The notes: generated by a model from the sequence alone, not told the origin. DNA of 64,000 bases from JAPWJZ01 sp966211335 (GCA_966211335.1 CBIHNF010000001.1:620001-684000), one strand, 5' to 3'; positions 8,563-18,009 are shown, counted from the stretch's first letter. Program-made: numbers and translations.

Positions 8563-8865
8563 TCAGGCGGCGGGCTCCACAGCGCAGATGACGGTCGCAT
8601 CCTCGCCATGGTCGCGGGCGAGAAGGTCAAGGCAGCTCGCCATATCGCCAAAGGCCGTGTCGAGCGATTCAGACTCGCCCTTCAGCCGCTTGTCTGCCTC
8701 ATCCAGCAGCACCGACCAGCGGACGCCGCCTTCAAAAAACCGCGTGTCGCCGGAATCGCGCAGGGCGCGCATTTCATCGCGCTTGTCGCCGGCGAAACCC
8801 GGGGCAAAAACCGCCTCGATGCGCGAGAGTGATTCTGCCATTTGTTTTTGAATTTGCTCGGACAT
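8563..8865 (-). CDS. Small hypothetical protein
   Basis: 100 residues from an ATG preceded by AGGGGGAAA, a good ribosome site. Acidic and helical, with heptad-like Leu/Ile spacing (RIEAVFAPGF, WSVLLDEADKRLKGESESLD, FGDMASCLDLLARDHG). No recognisable domain. It lies 32 bases upstream of paralog B on the same strand, so it may be part of that unit. Confidence 0.6.
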   Translation of the reverse strand: MSEQIQKQMAESLSRIEAVFAPGFAGDKRDEMRALRDSGDTRFFEGGVRWSVLLDEADKRLKGESESLDTAFGDMASCLDLLARDHGEDATVICAVEPAA

Positions 8866-8979
8866 CCGGCATTTCCCCCTATAAAAGCTTTACATAAGGG
8901 TAGCCAAAAATCACTAAATAGTGGTAAACCCGCCGCGCCAGCTGACGCGGGTCAATATTTATTCAATAATAACAGCAAG

Positions 8980-9552
8980 TTAAGGAAGGGGCGGGGCAGG
9001 GGGCGTTGCCTTGCTGGTCATGCGGAAATTTTCCGGCAGCTGGAACATGCCGGGTTTCGCACCATGCACCAGCAGCTGGCTGATGACGTCCTCGAACTCG
9101 GCCAGACGGGCGGATGATTTTTCCACCGTCCGCTGCATGGTGAAGCGGGAGCCCTGCTTGGCGGCCAAGTCATCCTTGAAATAGTTATAGCTCAAAATCG
9201 CGTAATCAAGCGGCGTATGGCCGACGCTGTCCTGTGCCACCACATCCGCGCCGCGGCGGATGAGGAGCTTGGCGATATCGGGGGAGCCGAGCAGGCAGGC
9301 CGCATGCAAAGGCGTTGCGCCCACGGCATAGGGCACGTTGACCGTCATGTTGGAAATAAAGCCGCGGGACGTTGTACGCGCATGAATATCCGCGCCTTGT
9401 CCGTGCAGTTTCAGCACCTCCGCATACTTGTTGCTCTCGATCGCCTCGAAAAACATGTTGGTGCCGTGGCGGTTCGGTTTGTTGATGGCTTCGCGGCGCT
9501 CGCGCTCTTTTTCGGCGGGCGATTTTTTGTTGAAAACCTGTCTTGCGCTCAT
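8980..9552 (-). CDS. Ankyrin-repeat protein
   Basis: I take ATG 9552 (MSARQVFNKKSPAEK), preceded by AAGGAG at ideal spacing, giving 190 residues; an ATG at 9579 in frame lacks such a site. Ankyrin units: NMFFEAIESNKYAEVLKLHG, ATPLHAACLLGSPDIAKLLI and HTPLDYAILSYNYFKDD. The helical tail (LAEFEDVISQLLVHGAKPGM) resembles a capping repeat, ending in a Pro-rich stretch. Last member of the 2.4-9.6 kb ankyrin island. Confidence 0.83.
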   Translation of the reverse strand: MSARQVFNKKSPAEKERERREAINKPNRHGTNMFFEAIESNKYAEVLKLHGQGADIHARTTSRGFISNMTVNVPYAVGATPLHAACLLGSPDIAKLLIRRGADVVAQDSVGHTPLDYAILSYNYFKDDLAAKQGSRFTMQRTVEKSSARLAEFEDVISQLLVHGAKPGMFQLPENFRMTSKATPPAPPLP

Positions 9553-9700
9553 GGCGTAATCTCCTTGAAAGCCGGTCACGGCTTGGTATGGATCTGGCGG
9601 CGAAAATGTTGTTTCAAAAAACAGTTATGAACCGCCTGCGGGGGCTTGGCAAGACACCCCCTTGAAACCGCATATTATGGCAAAAGAAAGGGCATTTTCC

Positions 9701-9730
9701 TTGACCCCGCAAGGCGGTTGCGGCGATTAT
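9701..9730 (+). promoter_or_regulatory. Candidate promoter for the yfgM-bamB-der unit
   Basis: TTGACC (9701-9706) and GATTAT (9725-9730) with an 18-base spacer, 64 bases upstream of the 9794 start. The -35 is strong and the -10 is a 4 of 6 match. The gene-poor stretch 9553-9793 shows no other feature. Confidence 0.4.
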
Positions 9731-9793
9731 CACGCTCAAGATCAGGGGACAGGCTAAAGCCCGTCCCGCCAACGCTTTTTAAGGGTTTTTCAA

Positions 9794-10447
9794 ATGTCGG
9801 ATTTGCTGAGTGAAGTCGATGATGACATGCGCCGCCAGCAGCTGGACAAGTTCTGGCTTGAAAACAAGAACTGGATCATCGGCGGCATCATCCTTGCCAT
9901 CGCGACCACTGCGGGCCTGACCTGGTGGCGCACCTGGGATTACCAGCGCAACGTGGCGCAGACGCAAAGCCTCCGCCAGATCGAAGACAAGAACGACCCT
10001 GCTGCCCTGACCGACTACGCGAAAGCTGCCGACCGCAACCATGCGGCCCTGGCAAAACTCATGGCCGCCGGTGCCCTGTCCCGCGACGGCAAGATCGATG
10101 AAGCCGTGAAGGTTTACGACGACCTCGGCTCGACCCTCGGCGCGGACGGCACCTTGCGCGATCTCGCCCGCCTGCAGTCCATCGGCCTCCGCCTCAACCG
10201 CGATGACGCGAAAAAGCTGCACAAGGAGCTGGATGATATTTCCGGCGAACGCGACCCCTTCCGCTATTCCGCGCTGGAAATGGACGCGCTGCTCTATGCC
10301 CGTGAAAACAAGCTGCAGGAAGCGATCGACCGCCTCGCCAAAATTACCTCCGGCAGCGATGCGCCGGATGATGTGCGCACGCGCGCCGTGACGCTGCGCG
10401 AGCTGTACACCGCGACGCTGAATACCGCCGCGGCGAAGGGCAAATAA
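9794..10447 (+). CDS. YfgM-like TPR membrane protein
   Basis: 217 residues. Short cytosolic N-terminus (SEVDDDMRRQQLDKFWLENK), one membrane helix at about residues 28-46 (WIIGGIILAIATTAGLTW), then a helical TPR-like periplasmic domain with AALAKLMAAGALSRDGKIDE and MDALLYARENKLQEAIDRL. This is the DUF2133/YfgM architecture; in E. coli YfgM associates with SecYEG and periplasmic chaperones and is encoded beside bamB and der, exactly as here. The stop overlaps the bamB start (TAATG). Confidence 0.85.
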   Translation: MSDLLSEVDDDMRRQQLDKFWLENKNWIIGGIILAIATTAGLTWWRTWDYQRNVAQTQSLRQIEDKNDPAALTDYAKAADRNHAALAKLMAAGALSRDGKIDEAVKVYDDLGSTLGADGTLRDLARLQSIGLRLNRDDAKKLHKELDDISGERDPFRYSALEMDALLYARENKLQEAIDRLAKITSGSDAPDDVRTRAVTLRELYTATLNTAAAKGK

Positions 10448-11793
10448 TGACCGCCCGCCGCCACACGTTCAAAACGCTTTGCGCCGCCGCCGTTCTTTGC
10501 GGCTTCCTCGGCGGTTGTTCGACACTGAAGGATATGTTCAGCGATGAAGACAACACGCCGCCCCTGAAGGGCGAGCGTATTTCCGTCCTGCAGCTGCAAA
10601 AAGAACTGGTGCCGAACCCCGAGCTGAAGGCGGAGCCAGTGACGCTGCCGGAAGCCTGGACCAACCGCTTCTGGCCGCAGCCCGGCGGCTACCCGAACCA
10701 TGCGCTCGGCCAGCTGACGCTGAAGAAAAACGTGCAGCCGGTGTGGAAAGTCTCCATCGGCTCCGGCGGTGACCACCGCACGCCGCTCACCTCCCTGCCC
10801 ATCGTCGCGGAAGGCACTGTTTATACGCTTGATTCATCTTCCCGCATTTCCGCCTTCGCGCTTGCCGACGGCAAGAAGAAGTGGGAAGTCTCCATGGTGC
10901 CGAAGGACGAAGACAAAAAGGGCGCGATTGGCGGCGGCATCGCCTTTGCCTCCGGTCATCTGTTCGCGACCAATGGCGACCGCTATATCGTTTCCCTCAA
11001 TCCCGCCAATGGCGCGCAGCTGTGGAAAGCCAAACTGCAGGCGCCCGCGCGCTCCGCCCCCACGGTCATGGATGATAAAGTTTATATCGTGACGCTGGAT
11101 AACCGCCTCTCCGTCTTCAACGCGAATGACGGCTCGGCGCTGTGGAACTACACCGGCGTCAGCGAAACGACGAACCTTCTGGGTTCTGCCTCCCCTGCCG
11201 CCGATGCGACGCTGGTTGTGCTGCCGATGTCGTCCGGCGAAATTTTCGGCCTGCGCCCTGAAAACGGCCAGATGGTCTGGGAAGATAACCTCTCCGCCGT
11301 CCGTAACACCGGCTCCCTCAATTCCCTCTCCGACATCAAGGGCCTGCCGGTCATCGACCAGGGCGTCGTTTATGCCGTGTCCTTCTCCGGCCGCCTTGTG
11401 GCGCTGGACCAGGTGACGGGCCAGCGCATCTGGCAGCGCGAAATCGGCTCCGCCGAAACGCCTTGGGCCGCCGGCGAAAACCTTTTCGTGCTGACGTCCG
11501 AACAGCAGCTGGTCGCGCTGACTAGAGCCGCCGGCGATATCCGCTGGGTGACGCAGCTGCCGCGATATGAAGAAGGCAAGGGCGATATCCCCGTCGTCTG
11601 GTCTGGCCCCGTGCTGGCCGGCGACCGCCTGATCATGGTCAGCTCCGACGGCCAGATGTTCGACGTCAATCCGCAGGATGGCGCCATCATCCACCGCGAA
11701 AAAATTTCCGGCCAGGCGGATCTTTCCCCCGTCGTCGCCGATAACACGCTTCTCGTCCTCACCAAGGACGGGGAACTCACCGCGTACCGGTAG
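10447..11793 (+). CDS. bamB: Outer-membrane assembly lipoprotein BamB
   Basis: 448 residues. Signal peptide with lipobox LGGC-S (Cys about residue 24), then an eight-bladed PQQ-type beta-propeller: recurring blades such as GTVYTLDSSSRISAFALADG, HLFATNGDRYIVSLNPANGA, VYIVTLDNRLSVFNANDGSA and GVVYAVSFSGRLVALDQVTG. BamB is the scaffold lipoprotein of the BAM complex that inserts beta-barrel proteins in the outer membrane. Between yfgM and der, the conserved context. Confidence 0.95.
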   Translation: MTARRHTFKTLCAAAVLCGFLGGCSTLKDMFSDEDNTPPLKGERISVLQLQKELVPNPELKAEPVTLPEAWTNRFWPQPGGYPNHALGQLTLKKNVQPVWKVSIGSGGDHRTPLTSLPIVAEGTVYTLDSSSRISAFALADGKKKWEVSMVPKDEDKKGAIGGGIAFASGHLFATNGDRYIVSLNPANGAQLWKAKLQAPARSAPTVMDDKVYIVTLDNRLSVFNANDGSALWNYTGVSETTNLLGSASPAADATLVVLPMSSGEIFGLRPENGQMVWEDNLSAVRNTGSLNSLSDIKGLPVIDQGVVYAVSFSGRLVALDQVTGQRIWQREIGSAETPWAAGENLFVLTSEQQLVALTRAAGDIRWVTQLPRYEEGKGDIPVVWSGPVLAGDRLIMVSSDGQMFDVNPQDGAIIHREKISGQADLSPVVADNTLLVLTKDGELTAYR

Positions 11794-11804
11794 AAAAAGA
11801 TAAA

Positions 11805-13226
11805 ATGACCTTCACCCTCGCCATCGTCGGCCGTCCTAACGTCGGCAAATCGACCTTTTTCAACCGGCTCGTCGGCAAGCGCCTCGCGCTTGTGCATGAC
11901 ACGCCGGGCCTCACCCGCGACTGGCGCATGGCGGAAGGATTTTTGAAAGATCTCGTCTTCAACGTCATCGATACCGCGGGGCTTGAAGAAACCTTTGATG
12001 AATCCATCGAAGGCCGCATGCGCCAGCAGACCGAACGGGCGCTGGCCAAAGCCGATATGGCGATATTGATTGTCGATGCGCGCGTCGGCATCACGCCCAT
12101 GGACAAACACTTCGCCATGTGGCTGCGCAAACAGAAAATCCCCTGCCGCCTTGTCGCCAACAAATGCGAAAGCAAGGCGTCGCTCGACGGGCTTTATGAG
12201 GCCTTTGAACTCGGCCTTGGCGAGCCCATCGCCATCTCCGCCGAGCACGGGCAGGGCATGGAAGAAATCTATGACCTGCTGAAGCCCTATGTAGATGCCG
12301 CAGCGCCGCCCTTCGTCGAGACGACGGAAGCCGAAGACATTGAAGCCTTCTTCCTGAAATACAAAGAAGGCGATGAAAAAGGCTTCGGCGATGAACCCGC
12401 GCCGGAAGAAGACCTCGAAAACCCTATCAAAATCGCGATTGCCGGCCGCCCCAATGTGGGCAAGTCAACCTTCCTGAACGCGATTGTGGGCGAAGAGCGC
12501 TCCATGACCGGCCCGGAAGCCGGCATCACGCGCGACGCCGTGCATGTGGACTGGGAATTCGCCGGCCGCAAGATGCGCCTTGTCGATACCGCGGGGCTCC
12601 GCCGCAAATCCCGCGTCGTCAACCATATCGAGCGCATGGCAGTGGAAGATACGCTCCGCGCCATTCGCCTCGCGCAGGTCGTCATCATGATGATCGACGC
12701 CGAAACCGAATTTGAAAAGCAGGATCTGGCGATTGCCGACCTCGTCATCCGCGAGGGCCGCGCGCTCGTCATCGTCGTCAACAAGTGGGACGCGGTCGAG
12801 CAGCGGGAAGAAAAGCTGGACGAGATCAAGCACCAGCTGGAAAAATCGCTGCCGCAAGTGCGCGACGTGCCGGTCATCACCATCTCCGCCCTTCGCAACA
12901 AGCGCGTCGATCAAGTGCTGCAGGCGGTGCTGGATGTGTACAAGCTCTGGAATTCGCGCGTCTCGACCAACAAGCTCAACCGCTGGCTGCGCGGCATGGA
13001 AAGCCAGAACCCCGCGCCGCTGGTGCATGGCCGCCAGAACCGCCTGCGCTACATGACGCAGCTGAAGGCGCGCCCGCCGACCTTCGCGCTCTGGCTTTCC
13101 CGCCCTGACGAATATCCCGACACGCATGAGCGCTACCTCGTCAACGGCCTTCGCCGCGACTTCAACCTGCCGGCTGTGCCGATCCGCTTTATTGTGAAGG
13201 CGGCGAAAAACCCTTACGTGGATTAA
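11805..13226 (+). CDS. der: Ribosome-assembly GTPase Der
   Basis: 473 residues with two consecutive GTPase domains, the signature of Der/EngA: G1 motifs GRPNVGKS near residues 8 and 213, DTAGLEE and DTAGLRRKSR as G3 motifs, NKCE and NKWD as G4, and SAEHG and SALRN as G5. A C-terminal KH-like domain follows (RWLRGMESQNPAPL, FALWLSRPDEYP, PIRFIVKAAKNPY). It acts in 50S subunit maturation. The linker between G domains is acidic. The last 38 bases overlap the convergent Nudix gene. Confidence 0.97.
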   Translation: MTFTLAIVGRPNVGKSTFFNRLVGKRLALVHDTPGLTRDWRMAEGFLKDLVFNVIDTAGLEETFDESIEGRMRQQTERALAKADMAILIVDARVGITPMDKHFAMWLRKQKIPCRLVANKCESKASLDGLYEAFELGLGEPIAISAEHGQGMEEIYDLLKPYVDAAAPPFVETTEAEDIEAFFLKYKEGDEKGFGDEPAPEEDLENPIKIAIAGRPNVGKSTFLNAIVGEERSMTGPEAGITRDAVHVDWEFAGRKMRLVDTAGLRRKSRVVNHIERMAVEDTLRAIRLAQVVIMMIDAETEFEKQDLAIADLVIREGRALVIVVNKWDAVEQREEKLDEIKHQLEKSLPQVRDVPVITISALRNKRVDQVLQAVLDVYKLWNSRVSTNKLNRWLRGMESQNPAPLVHGRQNRLRYMTQLKARPPTFALWLSRPDEYPDTHERYLVNGLRRDFNLPAVPIRFIVKAAKNPYVD

Positions 13227-13731
13227 CGTTTGCGCCATCCTTGATGGCGAAGGCGTAATCGTAAAGTTCCCGGTTTGTGTGCAGCCAGGGAATGTCCTTC
13301 GCCGCTTCAGGCGAAATCATCACGCCGCCTTTTGAATCATCATCGCGGATGAAGGTGCCTTGCTTTACGCCCTGCGCGATATAAATCAACTGGAAGCTGA
13401 CGGGATAGGGGTAGGTATAACCTTCCGGCTTTGGACCTGTGATGGTCATCTTCTGCACCGCGAAAAGCCGTGCGGCGCCAACCGTAGCGCCTGTTTCCTC
13501 CAGCACTTCGCGCCGCATCGCCTGCTCTGGTGTCTCGCCGGGGTCAATGTGGCCGCCCGGCATCTCGACGCCGCGGTCAAGGTCCGCCATCAGCAGGTTG
13601 TCGCCATCGAAGGCGAGCACATAGGCAGCAGTGCAAAGTTCCGGCGGCGGCATTTCCGATGTGGCGGAAATGACGACGGTGTTCGGCCGCGGCACCCATA
13701 AGAGATCTTTTTGCGCCTGAATAACACTCAT
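13189..13731 (-). CDS. Nudix hydrolase
   Basis: 180 residues. A perfect Nudix box (G-x5-E-x7-RE-x2-EE-x-G) runs from GGHIDPGETPEQAM to RREVLEETGA about residues 60-84, after the strand DNLLMADLDRGVEMP. Substrate cannot be told from sequence. Its start overlaps the fieF stop (ATGA), so it is the last gene of the radA-to-Nudix minus-strand run, and its 3' end overlaps the end of der by 38 bases. Confidence 0.88.
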   Translation of the reverse strand: MSVIQAQKDLLWVPRPNTVVISATSEMPPPELCTAAYVLAFDGDNLLMADLDRGVEMPGGHIDPGETPEQAMRREVLEETGATVGAARLFAVQKMTITGPKPEGYTYPYPVSFQLIYIAQGVKQGTFIRDDDSKGGVMISPEAAKDIPWLHTNRELYDYAFAIKDGANVNPRKGFSPPSQ

Positions 13732-14672
13732 GATTTTATCGGGATAATGTTGTCAATACGGTGGTCGTCGATGCCGGCGGGTTCCTGGTGGATAATGACC
13801 TCCGCTTTCGGGAAGGCGTCATAGATAATTTTTTCCACCTGCTCCGTAATATCATGCGCGCGCTTCAGGCTTAAGGTGCCGTCAATCTCCAGATGGAATT
13901 CGATGAAGATGCGCTCCCCCGTCGAACGGGTGCGGAGGTCATGCACCGCCTGCACTTCCGGATGGTCGGTCACGAGTTTCAAAATTTTCTCGCGGTCGGC
14001 AGTCGGGATTTCCTTGTCCATGAGGATATCAAAGGATTCCTTGGTGATCGCATAAGAGGCCCAGAGCAGCGAGAGCGCGATGACAGAAGCGAAGATGGGG
14101 TCAAAATACGGCCAGCGGCTGTAGTAGGACAAAACCATCGCGCCAAAGACGCCAAGGTTCATCAGCAAATCGCCGCGATAGTGCATATGGTCGGCCGAAA
14201 TCGCCACGGATTTGGTTTTGCGGATGACGTACATCTGGAAGATGATGAGCACAAAGGTCAGCGCGATCGAGAAAATCATCACCTCGATGCCAACGGTCGG
14301 GTCCTTGATGCGCTGCGGCTCGATAAAGCGGTGCACGGATTCAAAAATCAGGAACAGGGCGGAGCCGAAAACGAAGACCGCCTGCGCGAGGGCCGAGAGC
14401 GCTTCCAGCTTGCCATGCCCGAAACGGTGTTCTTCATCCGCGGGCGTTGCCGCATGCATGATGGCGAGCATGGTCATGAGCGACGCAAAACCGTCAAACG
14501 ATGAATCCATGAGGGAGGAAAGCACGCTCACCGAATCCGTCACGAAAAACGCGATCATCTTCACAATGATCAGCATACCGGCGACGGAAAGGCTCGCAAC
14601 CGTCGCCCATTTCTTGAGGTTCATGTCGTGCTTGCCGCTGTCGCCGTGCAGGTAGGGGTTGGCTATGCTCAT
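13728..14672 (-). CDS. fieF: Cation diffusion facilitator (FieF-like)
   Basis: 314 residues, close to E. coli FieF in length and layout: six membrane helices and a C-terminal cytosolic domain. The metal-site residues are in place: LMDSSFDGFASL in TM2 (Asp pair), HRFGHGKLEAL in the loop, and ISADHMHYRGDLLMN in TM5 (His/Asp). The cytosolic part has AVHDLRTRSTGERIFIEFHL and AEVIIHQEPAG. Likely exports divalent metals (Zn, Fe) in exchange for protons; the exact metal is inference. Exceptionally close to the SDR gene upstream (25 bases). Confidence 0.92.
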   Translation of the reverse strand: MSIANPYLHGDSGKHDMNLKKWATVASLSVAGMLIIVKMIAFFVTDSVSVLSSLMDSSFDGFASLMTMLAIMHAATPADEEHRFGHGKLEALSALAQAVFVFGSALFLIFESVHRFIEPQRIKDPTVGIEVMIFSIALTFVLIIFQMYVIRKTKSVAISADHMHYRGDLLMNLGVFGAMVLSYYSRWPYFDPIFASVIALSLLWASYAITKESFDILMDKEIPTADREKILKLVTDHPEVQAVHDLRTRSTGERIFIEFHLEIDGTLSLKRAHDITEQVEKIIYDAFPKAEVIIHQEPAGIDDHRIDNIIPIKS

Positions 14673-14697
14673 GCTTCAGGCGACCTTTCAAAAAACG

Positions 14698-15411
14698 TTA
14701 AGCGGCGGCGACGATCTTTCCGGTGTGGGCATAGCCGGGCAGTGCGAGTTCGATGAAGCGCGGAACGAGAGCTTCGGGTTTCGCCAGCGTCGCCTCGTCT
14801 TCCGCTGGGAAGGCGTCACGGCGCAGCTTGGTGTTCACAACGCCGGGGTCGATGATATTGACCTTCAGCGGGCTGTAGGCGGTCTCCGCCGCATAGGTTT
14901 CCACCATCACTTCGAGCGCGGCCTTCGATGCGCCATAGGCGGCCCAGAAGGGGTCGTGCGCTTTTGCGGCGCTCGCCGTCACAAAAATTGCGCGGCCGGC
15001 ATCGCTGCCGCGCAGCAGCGGGTCAAGCGCGCGGATGAGATGGTAATTGGCAAAAAAGTTCAGCTTGAAAATGCCTTCAAACGTTTTGGGGTCGGACATC
15101 GCAACGGGGCTCAAGTCCCCCACCATGCCGGCATTGCCGACGAAAATATCAAGGCGCTTGAACCGCTCCGCAATCACGGGCGTGACGCCGGCGATTTTTT
15201 TTGTGTCGGCAAGGTCGAAGGGCAACAGCGTCGCGGTGCCGCCGGCGGCCGTAATGGCATCATCCACTTCCCCGAGGCCCCCTTGCGTGCGCGCTAGCAA
15301 AATCACATGCGCGCCCTCCGCCGCAAGGCCTTTGGCAACGGCTGCGCCAAGACCGCGTGAGGCGCCGGTGACAAGGGCAACACGGCCCGCAAGACGTTTG
15401 GAGGAGGTCAT
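14698..15411 (-). CDS. Short-chain dehydrogenase/reductase
   Basis: 237 residues of classical SDR fold. Nucleotide-binding TGASRGLGAAV at the N-terminus, the NAG motif (FVGNAGMVGDLSPV), the catalytic Ser in FVTASAAKAHDP and YGASK (Tyr/Lys) near residue 160. Substrate unknown. SDR genes of this type commonly follow cvpA-purF in alphaproteobacteria; here purF is absent. ATG is embedded in the upstream stop (TAATG). Confidence 0.9.
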   Translation of the reverse strand: MTSSKRLAGRVALVTGASRGLGAAVAKGLAAEGAHVILLARTQGGLGEVDDAITAAGGTATLLPFDLADTKKIAGVTPVIAERFKRLDIFVGNAGMVGDLSPVAMSDPKTFEGIFKLNFFANYHLIRALDPLLRGSDAGRAIFVTASAAKAHDPFWAAYGASKAALEVMVETYAAETAYSPLKVNIIDPGVVNTKLRRDAFPAEDEATLAKPEALVPRFIELALPGYAHTGKIVAAA

Positions 15412-15713
15412 TATTTTTGTTCCGTTTCAGGTTTGGTTTCGGTGGTGATCAGGCTGTCCAGCTTCTTGCGATCGTCCTTCGGGTAGCCGAGCTGCTTTTT
15501 CTCGGGGTCCACCGGCGCGGCATCCCCGGGGCTCGATAGCAGCGCATCCTTGAATTTATATGTTTTCGCAATCACCGCGTTGTCGCGCAAGGCACCCGGC
15601 AGCTTGTCGCGGGACACGAAAACGAAAAATGCCGAAACGGCGGCGACAAGGACGAGGAAGAGCAGGATAATTTTGCCCTTCGTGCCGCCGCCGGTCTTTT
15701 TTCGTGCGGCCAT
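15411..15713 (-). CDS. Small single-pass membrane protein
   Basis: 100 residues: a basic N-terminus (AARKKTGGGTKGK), one membrane helix at residues 15-33 (IILLFLVLVAAVSAFFVFV) and a hydrophilic C-terminal part, presumably periplasmic, rich in Lys, Asp and Glu. No known family. Coupled by TAATG overlaps to cvpA upstream and the SDR downstream, so certainly in their operon. It occupies the place where purF is often found. Confidence 0.75.
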   Translation of the reverse strand: MAARKKTGGGTKGKIILLFLVLVAAVSAFFVFVSRDKLPGALRDNAVIAKTYKFKDALLSSPGDAAPVDPEKKQLGYPKDDRKKLDSLITTETKPETEQK

Positions 15714-16519
15714 TACTGCGGCGCTCCGGGTTTGCGCTCTTCCTGCAGCAGTTCCTGTTTCAGCTCGTCATCGGGCTTTTGCTCGTCAGGCTGAACATCT
15801 TCGCTGCTGGATTCCTCGCGGGCTTTTTCCTCTGCCTTTGCTGCTTTGTCCTTCACCTCTTTGCGGATTTTCGTGAGGTCGATGTGCTGGACTTTTTCCT
15901 TGAATTCGTCGCCGGCTTTTTTGACATTTTCTGTCAGGTTCAGTTTGTCGTCGGCGAAGACAAGGGTCTGTTCAAGGATCGGCACGGAAACAGAATTCTT
16001 TGCCCATTCGGGGAATTTTTCCTGGCCGATTAAAAAGGAGATCGGTACGAAGAACAGGAAGATGACAAGATAGCCGCGCGCAAGGCCGAAAACGCCGCCG
16101 AGCAGCTTGTCAAACAAACCAAGGCCCGATTCCGCGACCGAGCGCGAAATGAAATAGCCGACGAGCGACATGACCAAGTAGAAAAAGACGAAGACGGAGG
16201 CATAGGCGCAAACGACGGAAGCAAGCGCCGGGTCGATAACGCCGAAAATCAGGTGCTTTTGCGCAATCAGCGTTGCATCCGTGCCGGAGGCCGCCGCCTT
16301 GCTCACGGCATTGGCGGCTTCCGCGCCGGCCTTTTTATTTACATGCAGCCATTTGTCGAAGGAAGGGATCATCATGTCGCCGCCCATATAGGCTGCGAAA
16401 GACGCCACCATCAGGGCGACGATCGTAAAAATCTCGCGGATGAGCCCGCGGAAATAGGCGACGATGGCGGAGAGCAGAAGGATGATGGCAATGGTAATGT
16501 CGAGCGCTGCGGGCGTCAT
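15713..16519 (-). CDS. cvpA: CvpA family membrane protein
   Basis: 268 residues. Four membrane helices in the first 170 residues, beginning with ALDITIAIILLLSAIVAYFRG and the conserved REIFTIVALMVASFAAYM; the third has FFYLVMSLVGYFISRSV, followed by GLFDKLLGGVFGLARGYLVI, the family hallmark. The C-terminal 90 residues are charged and coiled-coil-like (EVKDKAAKAEEKAREESSSE). CvpA is needed for colicin V production and bile or envelope stress tolerance in enterics. ATGA overlap with the radA stop. Confidence 0.9.
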   Translation of the reverse strand: MTPAALDITIAIILLLSAIVAYFRGLIREIFTIVALMVASFAAYMGGDMMIPSFDKWLHVNKKAGAEAANAVSKAAASGTDATLIAQKHLIFGVIDPALASVVCAYASVFVFFYLVMSLVGYFISRSVAESGLGLFDKLLGGVFGLARGYLVIFLFFVPISFLIGQEKFPEWAKNSVSVPILEQTLVFADDKLNLTENVKKAGDEFKEKVQHIDLTKIRKEVKDKAAKAEEKAREESSSEDVQPDEQKPDDELKQELLQEERKPGAPQ

Positions 16520-17880
16520 GAATTATCCTCGGAAAAAAGCGGCAGTATGTCTTTCAGCTGTTTCATTTCGGTGAGTCGCAGGCCGGTCTGCGGCGGCTTC
16601 TTATTGGCAAGCCCTGGTATCATCGCATTCTTGAAGCCGAGCTTGGAGGCTTCCTTCATGCGCTGGTCCAGCTGGCCCACGTGGCGCACCTCGCCGGACA
16701 GGCCAACTTCGCCAAAGATCACCATATCCGCCGGCACCGGCACGCCGGACAGTGAACTGACCAGCGCCGCTGCAACGGCCAAATCTGCCGCCGGTTCAGA
16801 AATTTTAAGGCCGCCTGCGACGTTCAGGTAAACGTCATTCGGGCCGATGATAACGCCGCAGCGCGCCTCCAGCACCGCCAGCACCATCGAAAGCCGGCTC
16901 TGGTCCCAGCCAATGACCGCACGGCGCGGTGTACCGAGTGGCGAGGGCGCAACGAGCGCCTGAATTTCAACGAGGACAGGCCGCGTGCCTTCCATGCCGG
17001 CGAAAACCGCACTGCCGGAAATCTGCTCCTGCCGCTGCGAGAGGAAAAGTTCTGACGGGTTTTTCACTTCCATCAAGCCCTGTTCCGCCATTTCGAATAC
17101 GCCGATCTCGTCGGTCGGGCCGTAGCGGTTTTTTACGGCGCGCAAAATGCGGAAGCTGTGGCCGCGGTCGCCTTCAAAATACAAGACGGTGTCGACCATG
17201 TGTTCCAGCACGCGCGGGCCCGCGATCTGCCCGTCCTTCGTCACATGCCCCACGATAAGGAGACAGGTGCCGCGGCGCTTCGCCGAGCGGATGAGTTCCT
17301 GCGCCGATGCGCGCACTTGCGCAACCGTACCCGGCGCTGAATCCAGCGTGTCGAGATACATGGTCTGGATGGAGTCGATGACGACGGCGTCAAAATTTTT
17401 CTTATCGATGGTTTCAATGATGTCGCGCACATTGGTCGCGGCGGCAAGGTCGAGGTTGGCGTGTTTTAATCCGAGGCGGTCGGCGCGCATGCGCACCTGG
17501 TCGAGGGACTCCTCGCCGGAGATATAGGCGCAGCGTGCAGAGCCCGCCAAAATCGCCATCACCTGCAGCAGCAGTGTCGACTTGCCGATGCCGGGGTCGC
17601 CGCCGATGAGCAGCGCAGAGCCCGCAACAAGCCCGCCGCCGCAGACGCGGTCAAATTCCTCGATGCCCGTCTTGCGCCGCGGCTGCACTTCCGATGCGCC
17701 GGACAGCGCGTGGAGTTCGATCACCTTGCCGCGCCTGCCATCAAGCCCCGCCGGCGGGCGTTCCTGTTTCATTTCCTCGACAATGGTGTTCCACCCGCCG
17801 CAGGATTCGCACTTCCCCGCCCACCGGTTGTGGGAAGAGCCGCAGGACTGACAGACATATTGTGTTGCGGGGCGGGCCAT
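16516..17880 (-). CDS. radA: DNA repair protein RadA
   Basis: 454 residues with all RadA/Sms parts in order: an N-terminal four-cysteine zinc finger (YVCQSCGSSHNRW, GKCESCGGW), a RecA-like ATPase with Walker A GGDPGIGKST and the RadA-specific KNRYG motif (VKNRYGPTDEIGVFEM), and a C-terminal Lon-protease-like domain (GLKISEPAADLAVAAALVSS, VIFGEVGLSGEVRHV). It processes branched DNA in recombination. First gene of the radA-cvpA-SDR-fieF-Nudix run. Confidence 0.97.
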   Translation of the reverse strand: MARPATQYVCQSCGSSHNRWAGKCESCGGWNTIVEEMKQERPPAGLDGRRGKVIELHALSGASEVQPRRKTGIEEFDRVCGGGLVAGSALLIGGDPGIGKSTLLLQVMAILAGSARCAYISGEESLDQVRMRADRLGLKHANLDLAAATNVRDIIETIDKKNFDAVVIDSIQTMYLDTLDSAPGTVAQVRASAQELIRSAKRRGTCLLIVGHVTKDGQIAGPRVLEHMVDTVLYFEGDRGHSFRILRAVKNRYGPTDEIGVFEMAEQGLMEVKNPSELFLSQRQEQISGSAVFAGMEGTRPVLVEIQALVAPSPLGTPRRAVIGWDQSRLSMVLAVLEARCGVIIGPNDVYLNVAGGLKISEPAADLAVAAALVSSLSGVPVPADMVIFGEVGLSGEVRHVGQLDQRMKEASKLGFKNAMIPGLANKKPPQTGLRLTEMKQLKDILPLFSEDNS

Positions 17881-18009
17881 GACTGCTAATTAACCAGATA
17901 GACCATGTACTTGCAATTACTACGTGATTTTGTCATTTTCCGGTCGACAGACTTGATATTCCATGTAATTATATGTCAATGGCAATATAAAGCTCGGAAG
18001 TACCGTTGT

